Origin: an uncultured Collinsella sp.
Lineage (GTDB): Bacteria; Actinomycetota; Coriobacteriia; Coriobacteriales; Coriobacteriaceae
Assembly: GCA_959606065.1 (NCBI GenBank)
Contig: CAUHHV010000004.1
Span: forward strand, 40,262-104,261
Direction: 5' to 3'
Length of the DNA: 64,000 bases
In this document: in pieces, positions 17,210 through 24,783 of the stretch
Layout: each line of letters begins with the position of its first letter
Numbering within the stretch: the stretch's first letter is position 1
The notes under the pieces: generated by a model
What the model saw: the letters and a program-made list of their open reading frames with translations, nothing else
The model's database searches: none
What the model was told of the DNA's origin: nothing
Made by a program: the position numbers and the translations under genes

Positions 17210-17233
17210 TTTCCGCCGCATACCCCCCTGTCG

Positions 17234-17275
17234 GCCGCATGTGAGTCCCTCCGCGGGATCGCATGCGGCTTTTTT
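17234..17275 (+). terminator. Terminator of lac module 2
   Basis: GCCGCATGTGA pairs with TCGCATGCGGC (17259-17269, one mismatch) and runs into TTTTTT. Confidence 0.88.
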
Positions 17276-17306
17276 GTTTTTGGTGGGCCGGAGCAGGCCG
17301 CTTGTC

Positions 17307-17360
17307 TCGATCTGTAACATCTAATCCGGTTTTCTACTCCCAACTGTTATAGATTGAGAT
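17307..17360. repeat. Inverted repeat ATCTGTAACA / TGTTATAGAT (copy 2)
   Basis: The left arm is at 17310-17319 and the right arm near 17345-17354. It is homologous to 12577-12629 behind lacG1. Confidence 0.6.
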
Positions 17361-17385
17361 AATTCGACGACGCCGACGTTTTAAT

Positions 17386-17400
17386 ATACCGTGGTACAAT
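17386..17400 (+). promoter_or_regulatory. Promoter/operator of the toxin-antitoxin pair
   Basis: TACCGTGGTA (17386-17395) is a perfect 10-bp palindrome overlapping the -10-like TACAAT at 17395-17400, with the antitoxin start at 17427. This fits autoregulation by the antitoxin. Confidence 0.45.
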
Positions 17401-17426
17401 TGTGTCCCAACGCAAAGGAGGTACCC

Positions 17427-17693
17427 ATGTCAGCTTGTGTGCCCGTCCGAGATATGAAGGACACTGCTGCATTCACCACGCTTGTTGAGTCTGAGCGCGA
17501 CGTCACCGTAACTAAGAACGGCTACGAGGCCATGCACTGCATCAGCAGCGACCAGTATCGCCTCATGCAAGAAGAAATCGCCAAGGCAAAACTGCTGTCT
17601 CGTATGATGTTGGCAGAAGACGAAATATCGCAAGGCGACTACAGCGACTACGAATCCTTCGCGGCTTCGATACGAGACAAATATGACCTATAA
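17427..17693 (+). CDS. Phd/YefM-family antitoxin
   Basis: The 88-residue protein opens with a Phd/YefM-like fold (VPVRDMKDTAAFTTLVE then VTVTKNGYEAMHCIS) that binds DNA. The acidic C-terminal tail is the expected toxin-neutralising part. The ATG at 17427 is chosen because GGAGG precedes it. The stop overlaps the toxin start by 11 bases, the usual coupling. Confidence 0.85.
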   Translation: MSACVPVRDMKDTAAFTTLVESERDVTVTKNGYEAMHCISSDQYRLMQEEIAKAKLLSRMMLAEDEISQGDYSDYESFAASIRDKYDL

Positions 17694-17988
17694 CGTCGTA
17701 ATCCTCAAAAGCGCGCGATATGAGTACGAGAGTATTGTCGGATACCTTGCTCAAATCCTCAAGAATCCGCGTGCAGCAGGCAATTTTGTCGCTGAGTTTG
17801 AATACCAGCTTGACCTGCTTCGCGAGCAGCCACTTTTACGTCCCCTCTCGCACATGCAAGAGCTGGCGGCACGTAATTACCGATCGTTTCCCGTCAACAA
17901 CTACGTGTGTCTATACAAGTTTGAGCGCGAAACGATCTATATCGCCCACGTTTTTCACCAGTCACAGGACTACGCCCGCCTGGTCTAG
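17683..17988 (+). CDS. RelE/ParE-family toxin
   Basis: This 101-residue basic protein has the RelE/ParE pattern: a hydrophobic first strand (VVILKSARYEYESIV), an LAQ helix, the central PLLRPL segment, YRSFPVNNYVCLYKF, and a terminal IYIAHVFHQSQDY that resembles the RelE-type catalytic strand. It probably cleaves mRNA on the ribosome. The pair lies between lacG2 and lacR. Confidence 0.85.
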   Translation: MTYNVVILKSARYEYESIVGYLAQILKNPRAAGNFVAEFEYQLDLLREQPLLRPLSHMQELAARNYRSFPVNNYVCLYKFERETIYIAHVFHQSQDYARLV

Positions 17989-18095
17989 CCCGCAAGCCGA
18001 ATAATTGGCCCGAGCACATTTGCGCGTCATGTCACGTTGCGTTGACACGCCAATCCCTCGCCACGGCAGGGCAAACGTATCGCCCGCAGCGCTAG

Positions 18096-18860
18096 CTAGC
18101 AGATGACCTGCGTGTGCTCCTCGATGGCGGCGCGATCCGCATCGGCGATACCCGGTTCGCACACCACGGCGTCCAAGCTGTCCAGGCGGCAGAAGGTGTA
18201 GAAGTCGCGCTTACCAATTTTGCTGGAATCGGCGATCAGATAGCGCGAGTCTGCCTTGCTAAAGGCGAGCTGCTGGATACGCCCCTCGTCCATGTTGGAC
18301 GTAGATACGTCGCCATCCAGAATGCCGTTGGCGCCGACAAACGCAGCGTCGATACCCAGCGCACGCAGGGTATCCTCAGCCGTTGGTCCCACAAAAGCGG
18401 CGGTGCGGCGACGGTACATACCGCCCACGAGGCACAGGTCGCAATCTTCGCGCGCCTCGAGCAGGTTAAACACCGAAAGCGAATTGGTCACGATGCGCAG
18501 GCGAAACGCCGGCAGCATCGAGGCCATCTGCTCAACCGTGGTACCCGTACCCAAAAAGATGGTCGAGCCCTCCTCGATGAGCTCAACGGCGCGGCGCGCG
18601 ATCTGCAGCTTTTCCTCGGCATGCTTAGTGCGCTTTTCGCTGTGCGAATACTCGTGGCGCAACATAGCGTGGGGACGGCCCTGCGCGCTACGGGCTCCAC
18701 CGTGCACGCGCTCAATCTCGCCCAGGCTCGCAAGTTCTTCGAGGTCGCGGCGAATCGTCATGTCCGAAACGCCCAGTGCGTCCGAAATCTCCTTGACCGA
18801 GACCGTGCCCTGCTCCTCGAGCAGCTGACGAACCTTATCCTGTCGCTCTGCCTTAATCAC
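18096..18860 (-). CDS. lacR: DeoR-family regulator, LacR-like
   Basis: The 254-residue protein has an N-terminal DeoR winged HTH (residues about 1-57, including VSDMTIRRDLEEL) and a C-terminal DeoR sensor domain with the GTGTT and TNS motifs that bind a sugar phosphate. In lactose-PTS systems the inducer of LacR is tagatose-6-phosphate; that role is inferred here from context. Its own promoter and those of lacA and lacF share 10-bp-spaced GAACA repeats. It is divergent from galM. Confidence 0.82.
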   Translation of the reverse strand: MIKAERQDKVRQLLEEQGTVSVKEISDALGVSDMTIRRDLEELASLGEIERVHGGARSAQGRPHAMLRHEYSHSEKRTKHAEEKLQIARRAVELIEEGSTIFLGTGTTVEQMASMLPAFRLRIVTNSLSVFNLLEAREDCDLCLVGGMYRRRTAAFVGPTAEDTLRALGIDAAFVGANGILDGDVSTSNMDEGRIQQLAFSKADSRYLIADSSKIGKRDFYTFCRLDSLDAVVCEPGIADADRAAIEEHTQVIC

Positions 18861-18896
18861 GATGAATCCTCGCCGTTCTTTGCGCGCATATCATTC

Positions 18897-18911
18897 AAAC
18901 AGTAACGAACA
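18897..18911. promoter_or_regulatory. Probable LacR box in the lacR/galM intergenic region
   Basis: AAACA-N5-GAACA begins 37 bases upstream of the lacR start, which suggests autoregulation and possible control of galM on the other side. Confidence 0.5.
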
Positions 18912-19066
18912 AATTGTATCAGACTCGTGCGCGTCAAAAATGAACGCCTGCACAGCTCCAATCATCACTTTTTTGAGAAAAATACCCCCTGCTTTAGTGG
19001 GGTGTAGTGATAATCTCACCTGTTCGCGCTACAGTTTGTCCGAAATACCTCGATGTTAGGAACCAA

Positions 19067-20119
19067 ATGATCACTTCCGAGCTTTTCGGCACCGCGCCGT
19101 GCGGTACCCCCGTTCATCGTTACACCCTCAACGGGCCCGAGATCTGCGTTCGCATTATGGACTTTGGCGCCACCGTGCTAGGTATCGATGTGCCCGACAT
19201 TCCCGGCAATGTGCGCGATGTGGTGCTTGGCTTCGATAAGCTCGAGGATTACTTTGACAACCCCGCCTGCTTTGGCGCGACCATCGGTCCCGTGGCAAAC
19301 CGCACCGCGGGTGCCACGATCACCATCAACGGCACGGACTGGCATATGCCCGCCAACGAGGGCGCCAACAACCTGCACAGCGATCTTGAGCACGGTCTGC
19401 ATAAACGCGTGTGGGACGTTGAGCTCGACGAGGTCCATAATGCCGTGCTCATGACCACCTCGCTTAAGGATGGCGAGCTGGGCCTGCCCGGCAACCGAAC
19501 CTTTACGGCCGTGTTTACCGTTACACGCACCGGCGTCTTCCGCATCGATTATGGTTGCGAGAGCGACCGCGCCACCTACGTGTCCATGACCAACCACACG
19601 TACTTTAACCTTGCCGGCCATAACGCCGGCATGGACTGCGAGCACTTCTTTGTTGCTAACGCTGCCCACTACCTGCCCATTAACGAGCAGAACATTCCCA
19701 CCGGCGAGATTGCTCCGGTCGAGGGAACACCGTTTGACTTTCGCGAGCTGCGTCCTGTCGCACCCGGCATGGAGGCCGACGATCCGCAGATTAAGCAGGC
19801 CCGTGGCTACGATCACTGCCTGTGCATCGATGGCTATCAGTACAGCCGTAACCTGCGGCGCGCCCTGCATGTTGAGGAAATGTGGACCGGCCGCGAGCTG
19901 GACTACTACACCACTGCCCCGGGCGTTCAGCTCTACACCGGTAATTGGCTGGGCGACGAGCACGCCAAGGACGATGCTAACTATGGCTGGGGCGCCGGCT
20001 TTGCCCTCGAGGCAGAGATGTACCCCGACACGCCGCACCAGCCGCTGTTCCCGCAGGGCATTGTGGGCCCGGGTCATCCCTACAGCAATGTGATCGAGTA
20101 CCACTTTATGAGGCACTAA
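19067..20119 (+). CDS. galM: Aldose 1-epimerase (galactose mutarotase)
   Basis: This 350-residue GalM-type protein has the NHTYFNLAGH segment with the catalytic His near the middle and the PGVQLYTGNW segment near the C-terminus. It interconverts alpha and beta anomers of galactose and supplies galactokinase with the alpha form. The start at 19067 follows TAGGAA; the longer in-frame extension lacks a ribosome site. It is unrelated in detail to the LacX-type epimerases in the same window. Confidence 0.92.
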   Translation: MITSELFGTAPCGTPVHRYTLNGPEICVRIMDFGATVLGIDVPDIPGNVRDVVLGFDKLEDYFDNPACFGATIGPVANRTAGATITINGTDWHMPANEGANNLHSDLEHGLHKRVWDVELDEVHNAVLMTTSLKDGELGLPGNRTFTAVFTVTRTGVFRIDYGCESDRATYVSMTNHTYFNLAGHNAGMDCEHFFVANAAHYLPINEQNIPTGEIAPVEGTPFDFRELRPVAPGMEADDPQIKQARGYDHCLCIDGYQYSRNLRRALHVEEMWTGRELDYYTTAPGVQLYTGNWLGDEHAKDDANYGWGAGFALEAEMYPDTPHQPLFPQGIVGPGHPYSNVIEYHFMRH

Positions 20120-20145
20120 GCCCACAACGCGACATATTGCACAGC

Positions 20146-20182
20146 AGCGCCCGCCGGCACCACCGCCGGCGGGCGCTTTTCA
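20146..20182 (+). terminator. Terminator of galM
   Basis: AGCGCCCGCCGGC pairs with GCCGGCGGGCGCT and is followed by TTTT. Confidence 0.9.
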
Positions 20183-20225
20183 TCTTTTGGGCTCATTTTC
20201 GCTGTGACTGTATGAGTGACATATC

Positions 20226-20378
20226 AAAACTATGCCCATTTACTACGTTTAGCCCGGAATGTTCAACCATGCGCCGGTTTTTGTTAAATTCGCGAGCCGT
20301 CTACCTGCGATTTTGTTTTTCTCAAATTCGATATGCTCGACGATAGCCAATCAAACGTAGTAAATGGACATAGTTTTT
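20226..20378. mobile_element. MITE-like element, 153 bp (copy 2)
   Basis: The left end (20226-20250) and right end (from 20353) are complementary except for one base and are related to the ends of 6848-7001, with CCATTT in place of CCGGTTT. The interior keeps TCTACCTGCGATTTTG at 20300-20315. It fills most of the 325-base gap between galM and the EIIB gene. Confidence 0.65.
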
Positions 20379-20414
20379 GGCAGGCGGCATCGCGCGCGTC
20401 CCTCGCAAGGGCAA

Positions 20415-20447
20415 AATGATCCGTTTTCCTCCGTCCCCAAGGGATCA
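20415..20447. repeat. Short inverted-repeat element overlapping the EIIB stop
   Basis: This reverse-oriented copy of the 1916-1948 element contributes the TGA stop codon of the adjoining gene. Confidence 0.65.
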
Positions 20448-20927
20448 GTTGAACAGATTGCCGATGGGGTCGGGATTGGAGTTGGGGAGGTAGCGGATTT
20501 CTAGTTCTATTCCGAGCTTTTGCAGCTCTCTCAGAGCAGCGACGTCCGCATCGTCTATGGCGACTGCGGGCGTTGCGGGACGCTTGCCCTCCCCCGCCCG
20601 CATATGGCCGATACTAATCTTGGTTATTGGCACACCGCCCTTAACCAGCGCGAGCGCATCGGAGGGTGAGGCCACCATGATCAGAATCAATTGGCGAGGC
20701 GTTGCGGTATGAATGATGTCGATGGCCTTTTGTACCGAGAAAAACCGCGTCCAAACGCCTTCTGGCGCCGCCACCCTCATGGGTGCCCATTGGCGCGAAT
20801 CTGCCGCGATCTCATCGTTGACGATTAGGACAAGGTTGGAACTCACGGCTTCGTTCCACAGCTCAACGTCTTGTCCGTAAATGAAACGGTCGTCGATACG
20901 TGTGAGAAGGATCTTGGGTTGAGCCAT
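20445..20927 (-). CDS. Orphan mannose-family PTS EIIB with Tyr at the phosphorylation site
   Basis: The 160-residue protein is colinear with the complete EIIB at 30232-30714, including LLTRID, ALVKGGVPI and GEGKRPATPAVAIDD. The active His17 of that paralogue (RLVHGQV) is Tyr17 here (RFIYGQD), so histidine phosphotransfer should be impossible. No IIA, IIC or IID gene adjoins it. It could be a regulatory decoy or a decaying duplicate, although the frame is intact. The start at 20927 is chosen by alignment with the paralogue; the ribosome site is only GGGG. Confidence 0.8.
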   Translation of the reverse strand: MAQPKILLTRIDDRFIYGQDVELWNEAVSSNLVLIVNDEIAADSRQWAPMRVAAPEGVWTRFFSVQKAIDIIHTATPRQLILIMVASPSDALALVKGGVPITKISIGHMRAGEGKRPATPAVAIDDADVAALRELQKLGIELEIRYLPNSNPDPIGNLFN

Positions 20928-21134
20928 GGCTGCCCCATTCTGTTTGAGACCCATACGAGCGGGACGTCGGCCACCAACTCAACAGCAGGTCAAGCGCCAA
21001 ATGAGTACCGCAGACATTGCGTCTCCAATATTAGTGCATTTAAAGTGAGAAAAGCCGTCAGAACACTTGCGCGGATGTGCGATGTCCCGTATCATAGACA
21101 GCCGTTGACGCCTCAGTTGCGTCACCACATGGCC

Positions 21135-21210
21135 GCCAGCGTAGCTCAGTTGGTAGAGCACCGCTCTCGTAAAGCGGGGGTCACCGGTTCGAGCCCGGTC
21201 GCTGGCTCCA
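21135..21210 (+). tRNA. tRNA-Thr (anticodon CGT)
   Basis: The acceptor arms GCCAGCG (21135-21141) and CGCTGGC (21200-21206) pair perfectly. The anticodon stem CCGCT/AGCGG holds the loop CTCGTAA, giving anticodon CGT. GGTTCGA is in the T loop and CCA is encoded at 21208-21210. Confidence 0.96.
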
Positions 21211-21221
21211 TTGCACAAGAT

Positions 21222-21244
21222 AGCCGCCTTCGGGCGGCTTTTTT
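21222..21244 (+). terminator. Terminator of tRNA-Thr
   Basis: AGCCGCC-TTCG-GGCGGCT is followed by a T run. Confidence 0.9.
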
Positions 21245-21304
21245 GTTGCCGATTTCTGGCGAACATCCGCCAATCCAAGCACAACGCCGCCGGCAACTCC
21301 CCTA

Positions 21305-21361
21305 CTCAACAAAAAAGCCCCGCCAACCGCAATCCCCAAGGGAACCGCGATTAACGGGGCT
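21305..21361 (-). terminator. Terminator of the yhcH operon
   Basis: On the minus strand AGCCCCG and CGGGGCT enclose an inner stem and are followed by a run of T. Confidence 0.75.
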
Positions 21362-21419
21362 CAAGCGCGCTCCTCAATGGAATCACGCCATCAGACGAGC
21401 AGCTCAGCCGAGCAGTGCG

Positions 21420-21893
21420 CTACTCCTCCCAGTAAGCATCTGCAAGCAGCTTAAAGCAAATCTTCTTGACCGGCTGCGCGCCATCGCCCTGGAACTCGAG
21501 CGTGGGCATGTGAGGCTCGCCGGCAACAAACAGCGCAAACTTGTCGTCAGCAAGATCGCCGGCGATCGAGGCGTCGGAATCGACCAGATCGTAGTCGTCC
21601 TTCTCGTCAAACTCCTGAACCAGCGTCAGGCTGCCCGTGGCAACCTTAAAGGCCTCGCGACCCTCGACGTCGATCTGCAGGTCGTGATAGCGCTGATGCG
21701 TCTCATAGTGAGCCTCGGCTTCGGGACGCGTCGTGGGAGCCATGACGTTCGCAAAGACCTTGTCGCCCAGAATCGGATGGCTGCCGACCTCGAGCTTCGC
21801 CGGATCGTTCTCCTCGAGCCAGTCGATCAGCACGTCGAGGCCCTTGAGCATTCCACGGTACTCCTCGATATCGCCCAATGCACCGTAAATCAT
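21420..21893 (-). CDS. YhcH/YjgK/YiaL family protein
   Basis: This 157-residue cupin-like protein of the YhcH/EbgC family carries HYETHQRYHDLQ in the middle, which contributes metal-binding residues in this family. Members sit in sialic acid, beta-galactoside and other sugar operons and are thought to act as sugar anomerases or isomerases; the substrate is not known here. It is the last gene of the minus-strand series lacX2-lacC2-(nagA remnant)-yhcH. Confidence 0.85.
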   Translation of the reverse strand: MIYGALGDIEEYRGMLKGLDVLIDWLEENDPAKLEVGSHPILGDKVFANVMAPTTRPEAEAHYETHQRYHDLQIDVEGREAFKVATGSLTLVQEFDEKDDYDLVDSDASIAGDLADDKFALFVAGEPHMPTLEFQGDGAQPVKKICFKLLADAYWEE

Positions 21894-21925
21894 CTAAATC
21901 CCCTCTCGGATCGTTTCTTTGGCGG

Positions 21926-22083
21926 CTACTCGGCAAACGCATTACCGACGCTGTTGCCACCCACATGCGTCTCGACCAGGGTAAGGTCGGGATTGAACAC
22001 GACAGTGTCGGCGTCGCGCCCCGGCATAATGCTACTGCACTTGTCGTCGACATGAGCTGGCAACCGATGCCGGGGCCGCAGCA
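21926..22083 (-). pseudogene. Remnant of the C-terminus of a nagA-like deacetylase
   Basis: Reading the minus strand gives about 45 codons ending at the TAG at 21926-21928. They include DKCSSIMPGRDAD, LTLVETHVGG and SVGNAFAE, which match the extreme C-terminus of the intact deacetylase at 24784-25953 nearly residue for residue. Upstream of this the similarity decays into RHRLPAH and then reaches the stop of lacC2. No start codon or catalytic domain is present, so this is a degraded partial copy, probably left by duplication or deletion. Confidence 0.85.
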
Positions 22084-22090
22084 CAAGCTC

Positions 22091-23026
22091 CTACAGCTCG
22101 GTCACGACAACGCCGTTGTAAACCTCGTCCCAACGATCCATAACCAAGTGGCCAGTCATGGGATCCATGGCATTGAGTTTGCCGCAGGTGTTGGCGGTAC
22201 GCAGCACCGTCTCGTCGTCGGCTCCGGCAGCAATCGCATGTGCGAAGCCGGCAATGGTCGAATCGCCAGAGCCCGTAGCGTTAACGGCGGGGATATCGGG
22301 GGTCTTGGCGCGGAACGCACGGCCGTTATGGAAACCAACGGAGCCGGCAGCGCCCATAGATACGACGACCCAGGGGATATCGGAGAAGCGGGCGTCAGAG
22401 GCGAGCGCGGAACGGAGCTCGTCCACATCGTCGGTGGTAAAGCTCGTGCCCAGAAGGCCGTTAATTTCGGTCAGGTTAGGCTTAACCAGCTCAGGCTTGA
22501 CCTCGGACTTGAGCGCAGCCTCGAGCGAGGCGCCCGAGGTATCGAGCAGCACCTTGGCGCCGGCGTTCTCTGCAATGCCCGTGATCTTAGCGTAGTAGTC
22601 CGCCTCGACGCCGCGGGGCAGCGAACCCGAGATGGTAACGACATCGGCCTTGCTCGCAAGCTCGGCGAACTTGGCGGTAAAGGCATCGAGCTCCTCGGGG
22701 GCAATCGTCGGGCCGCTCTCGAGCAGCTCGGTCTGGTTGCCGGCGTGGAGGATGTTGAGACAAATGCGAGTCTCGCCCTTGATGGGCACAAAATCATTCT
22801 TAATGCCGTTAGCATCCATGAGCTCGGCCATATAGGCGCCCATATGACCACCAAGCAAGCCGGTTGCCACGACATCGTCGCCCAGCTGGCCCAGGACGCG
22901 GGCCACGTTGAGGCCCTTACCGCCGGCGGTCTTTTCGGGCGTCACGCGGTTGACGTCGTCGATAATGAGCTCATCGAGCTGATAGCGCGTATCGACGGAC
23001 GGGTTCATCGTAACGGTGAGGATCAT
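22091..23026 (-). CDS. lacC: Tagatose-6-phosphate kinase / 1-phosphofructokinase family (copy 2)
   Basis: The 311-residue kinase is the same length as copy 1 and very similar along its whole length (GGKGLNVARVL near residue 35, GSGD at 252-255). The start at 23026 has AAGGAG upstream. It is located between lacX2 and yhcH and about 4 kb from agaS, whose product is tagatose-6-phosphate, so it may be the amino-sugar-pathway kinase. Alternatively it is a redundant copy for lactose use. Confidence 0.85.
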   Translation of the reverse strand: MILTVTMNPSVDTRYQLDELIIDDVNRVTPEKTAGGKGLNVARVLGQLGDDVVATGLLGGHMGAYMAELMDANGIKNDFVPIKGETRICLNILHAGNQTELLESGPTIAPEELDAFTAKFAELASKADVVTISGSLPRGVEADYYAKITGIAENAGAKVLLDTSGASLEAALKSEVKPELVKPNLTEINGLLGTSFTTDDVDELRSALASDARFSDIPWVVVSMGAAGSVGFHNGRAFRAKTPDIPAVNATGSGDSTIAGFAHAIAAGADDETVLRTANTCGKLNAMDPMTGHLVMDRWDEVYNGVVVTEL

Positions 23027-23085
23027 TTCTAGCTCCTTATCTCGCAGGCTCCTTATGCCTTGCAAAACGAATTGGCTACATGCGA

Positions 23086-23967
23086 CTACAGAATCTCGAT
23101 TGTGAACGAGCGCACGATGGTTTCTTTGGGCTTGGCGATAAGGCAGCCGCGCTTGTGCTCAAGCACGTCGTCCTCATCGGAGCAGGTCGAAAGACCGCCC
23201 CAGGGCTCAACTGCCACAAAATCACCCTCGGGCTTGCTCCACACAATGAGGTACGGGAAGCCCTCAAAGCTCAGGCGAACACCCTTGTCCTCGCCCTTTT
23301 TGGAAAGCGTGACCTGACGGCTCTCGAGCACGTCAAAGATGGTCTCCGCAAAATCGAAGAGCTCATGTGACAGAGGCAGCGTCTTTCCCACCATGGGGTT
23401 CTTGGAGCGGTTGGTCACGTCAATCAAGCCAGTCGAGGGGACGGCAGCGCAAAGCTCAGCAGCCTCGTCTTTCTCAAAACGCAACTCGTAGTCCGTATAG
23501 GCCTCGCCCTCATCGAGCGGGCACCTAAAGCCGGGGTGTCCACCGATAAAGAAAGGCATGTCCTCGGTGCCCTCGTTGGTAACCTCATAGGAGACGCGCA
23601 CGGCGGCGTCCTCGAGCGTATAGCGGGCGACAAGCTTAAACGGATACGGATAATCGCTCAGCAGCGCGGCGTTATCCTCCGAAGCCAGGCACATCGCCAG
23701 CTCGTTCTCGCTCTGGCTCAGCAGCTTCCACTCCTGTTTGCGCGCAAACCCATGGCGGGCGAGCTTCACATGATGTCCGGCAAACGTCATGGCGCTGTTA
23801 TCGCGCAAACCTCCGCAAATCGGGAAGCAAATCGGTGCCTGGCCGGACCACACGGCGGGATCGCCCTGCCACAAGTACTCGCGACCTCCAGCCTCAATCG
23901 AGGTAAACGAACCACCGGCCGTGGAGACCTTGATAGAAATCGAATCGTTGGAGAGAGCGTATTCCAT
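23086..23967 (-). CDS. lacX: Aldose 1-epimerase family protein, LacX-like (copy 2)
   Basis: The 293-residue paralogue of 3147-4028 is identical in length and keeps WQGDPAVWSGQAPICFP, GGHPGF and CPLDEGE. The start at 23967 follows GAAAGGA. It lies 59 bases before lacC2, repeating the lacX-lacC order of copy 1, which argues for duplication of the two-gene block. Confidence 0.8.
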   Translation of the reverse strand: MEYALSNDSISIKVSTAGGSFTSIEAGGREYLWQGDPAVWSGQAPICFPICGGLRDNSAMTFAGHHVKLARHGFARKQEWKLLSQSENELAMCLASEDNAALLSDYPYPFKLVARYTLEDAAVRVSYEVTNEGTEDMPFFIGGHPGFRCPLDEGEAYTDYELRFEKDEAAELCAAVPSTGLIDVTNRSKNPMVGKTLPLSHELFDFAETIFDVLESRQVTLSKKGEDKGVRLSFEGFPYLIVWSKPEGDFVAVEPWGGLSTCSDEDDVLEHKRGCLIAKPKETIVRSFTIEIL

Positions 23968-24123
23968 TGTCCATCCTTTCGAACAACTGCTTTTTGCTCG
24001 CAAGAACCCGTCTCGGCCCTGACCAAAGGACAAACCCGCACGTTCATCGATGCGTCCGGTTTCCCAGCCATGCAACGGGGTACCATACAGACATTGATGC
24101 AATTACAGCTGAAAGGCCTTCTT

Positions 24124-24708
24124 ATGCGAACCATCATCCTTTATGCCTCACACCACCACGGCAATACGAAAAAGCTCGTGGACGCCATCGTCGAGGCGCA
24201 CCCCGAGATCGATACCCTCGACGTGAAGTCACTCGGTAAAAACGAGTACCCCGACCTGCACGAATACCATCTGATCGGTGTCGCCACGGGCATCTATTAC
24301 TCCGAGATCGACAAGGACATGGCACGCGTGCTCACGAACGTGCTGCAGCCGCAGGACAAGGTGTTTGGCCTTATGACCTACGGTGGCAAAAACAAGTGGT
24401 ACGGCAAGGATATCGATGGCATCTGCCGCATGAGGCAGGCCATCTTTATGGGCGTCTACGGCTGTCCCGGCTTTGATACGTGGGGGCCGTTCAAACTCAC
24501 CGGCGGCGTCCAGAAGGGACACCCGACCGCTGAGGAAATTAAGGGCGCCGTCGACTTCTTCGACAAGATCGAAGACGAGTATGGCGACATCATCGTCGAA
24601 GAGTACGCCAAGCGCGAGAAGCGTCTAGCATACGAAAAGGAGCATCCCGCGGGGGGTCTTGTGGCCGGCGTCAAGCGCACGGCAAAGAAGATCGTTAACA
24701 AGCTGTAA
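24124..24708 (+). CDS. Flavodoxin-family protein
   Basis: The 194-residue protein opens with the FMN-phosphate loop pattern of flavodoxins (MRTIILYASHHHGNTKKL). A middle segment, VFGLMTYGGKNKWY, may contact the isoalloxazine ring. The C-terminal 40 residues are basic. It probably carries electrons or reduces an unknown partner. The ATG at 24124 follows GAAAGG; the far longer upstream frame is antisense to lacX2. Confidence 0.82.
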   Translation: MRTIILYASHHHGNTKKLVDAIVEAHPEIDTLDVKSLGKNEYPDLHEYHLIGVATGIYYSEIDKDMARVLTNVLQPQDKVFGLMTYGGKNKWYGKDIDGICRMRQAIFMGVYGCPGFDTWGPFKLTGGVQKGHPTAEEIKGAVDFFDKIEDEYGDIIVEEYAKREKRLAYEKEHPAGGLVAGVKRTAKKIVNKL

Positions 24709-24739
24709 CTGTTAAGGTGCTTTTGAGCGTTTAACCCAT

Positions 24740-24777
24740 ACGGCGGGTCCGAGCAGATTCGGGCCCGCCGTCTTTTT
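24740..24777 (+). terminator. Terminator between convergent flavodoxin and nagA genes
   Basis: ACGGCGGGTCC (24740-24750) pairs with GGGCCCGCCGT (24761-24771) with one mismatch and is followed by TTTTT. Confidence 0.85.
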
Positions 24778-24783
24778 CTATCG

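Noticed and set aside
14375..17320. 981-codon open frame on the minus strand
   Set aside because: It is antisense to lacE2 and lacG2, which have clear domain motifs; the product is a composition-driven shadow.
23536..24123. Long N-terminal extension of the flavodoxin gene
   Set aside because: That part is antisense to lacX2; the flavodoxin fold starts at the ATG at 24124 with its own ribosome site.
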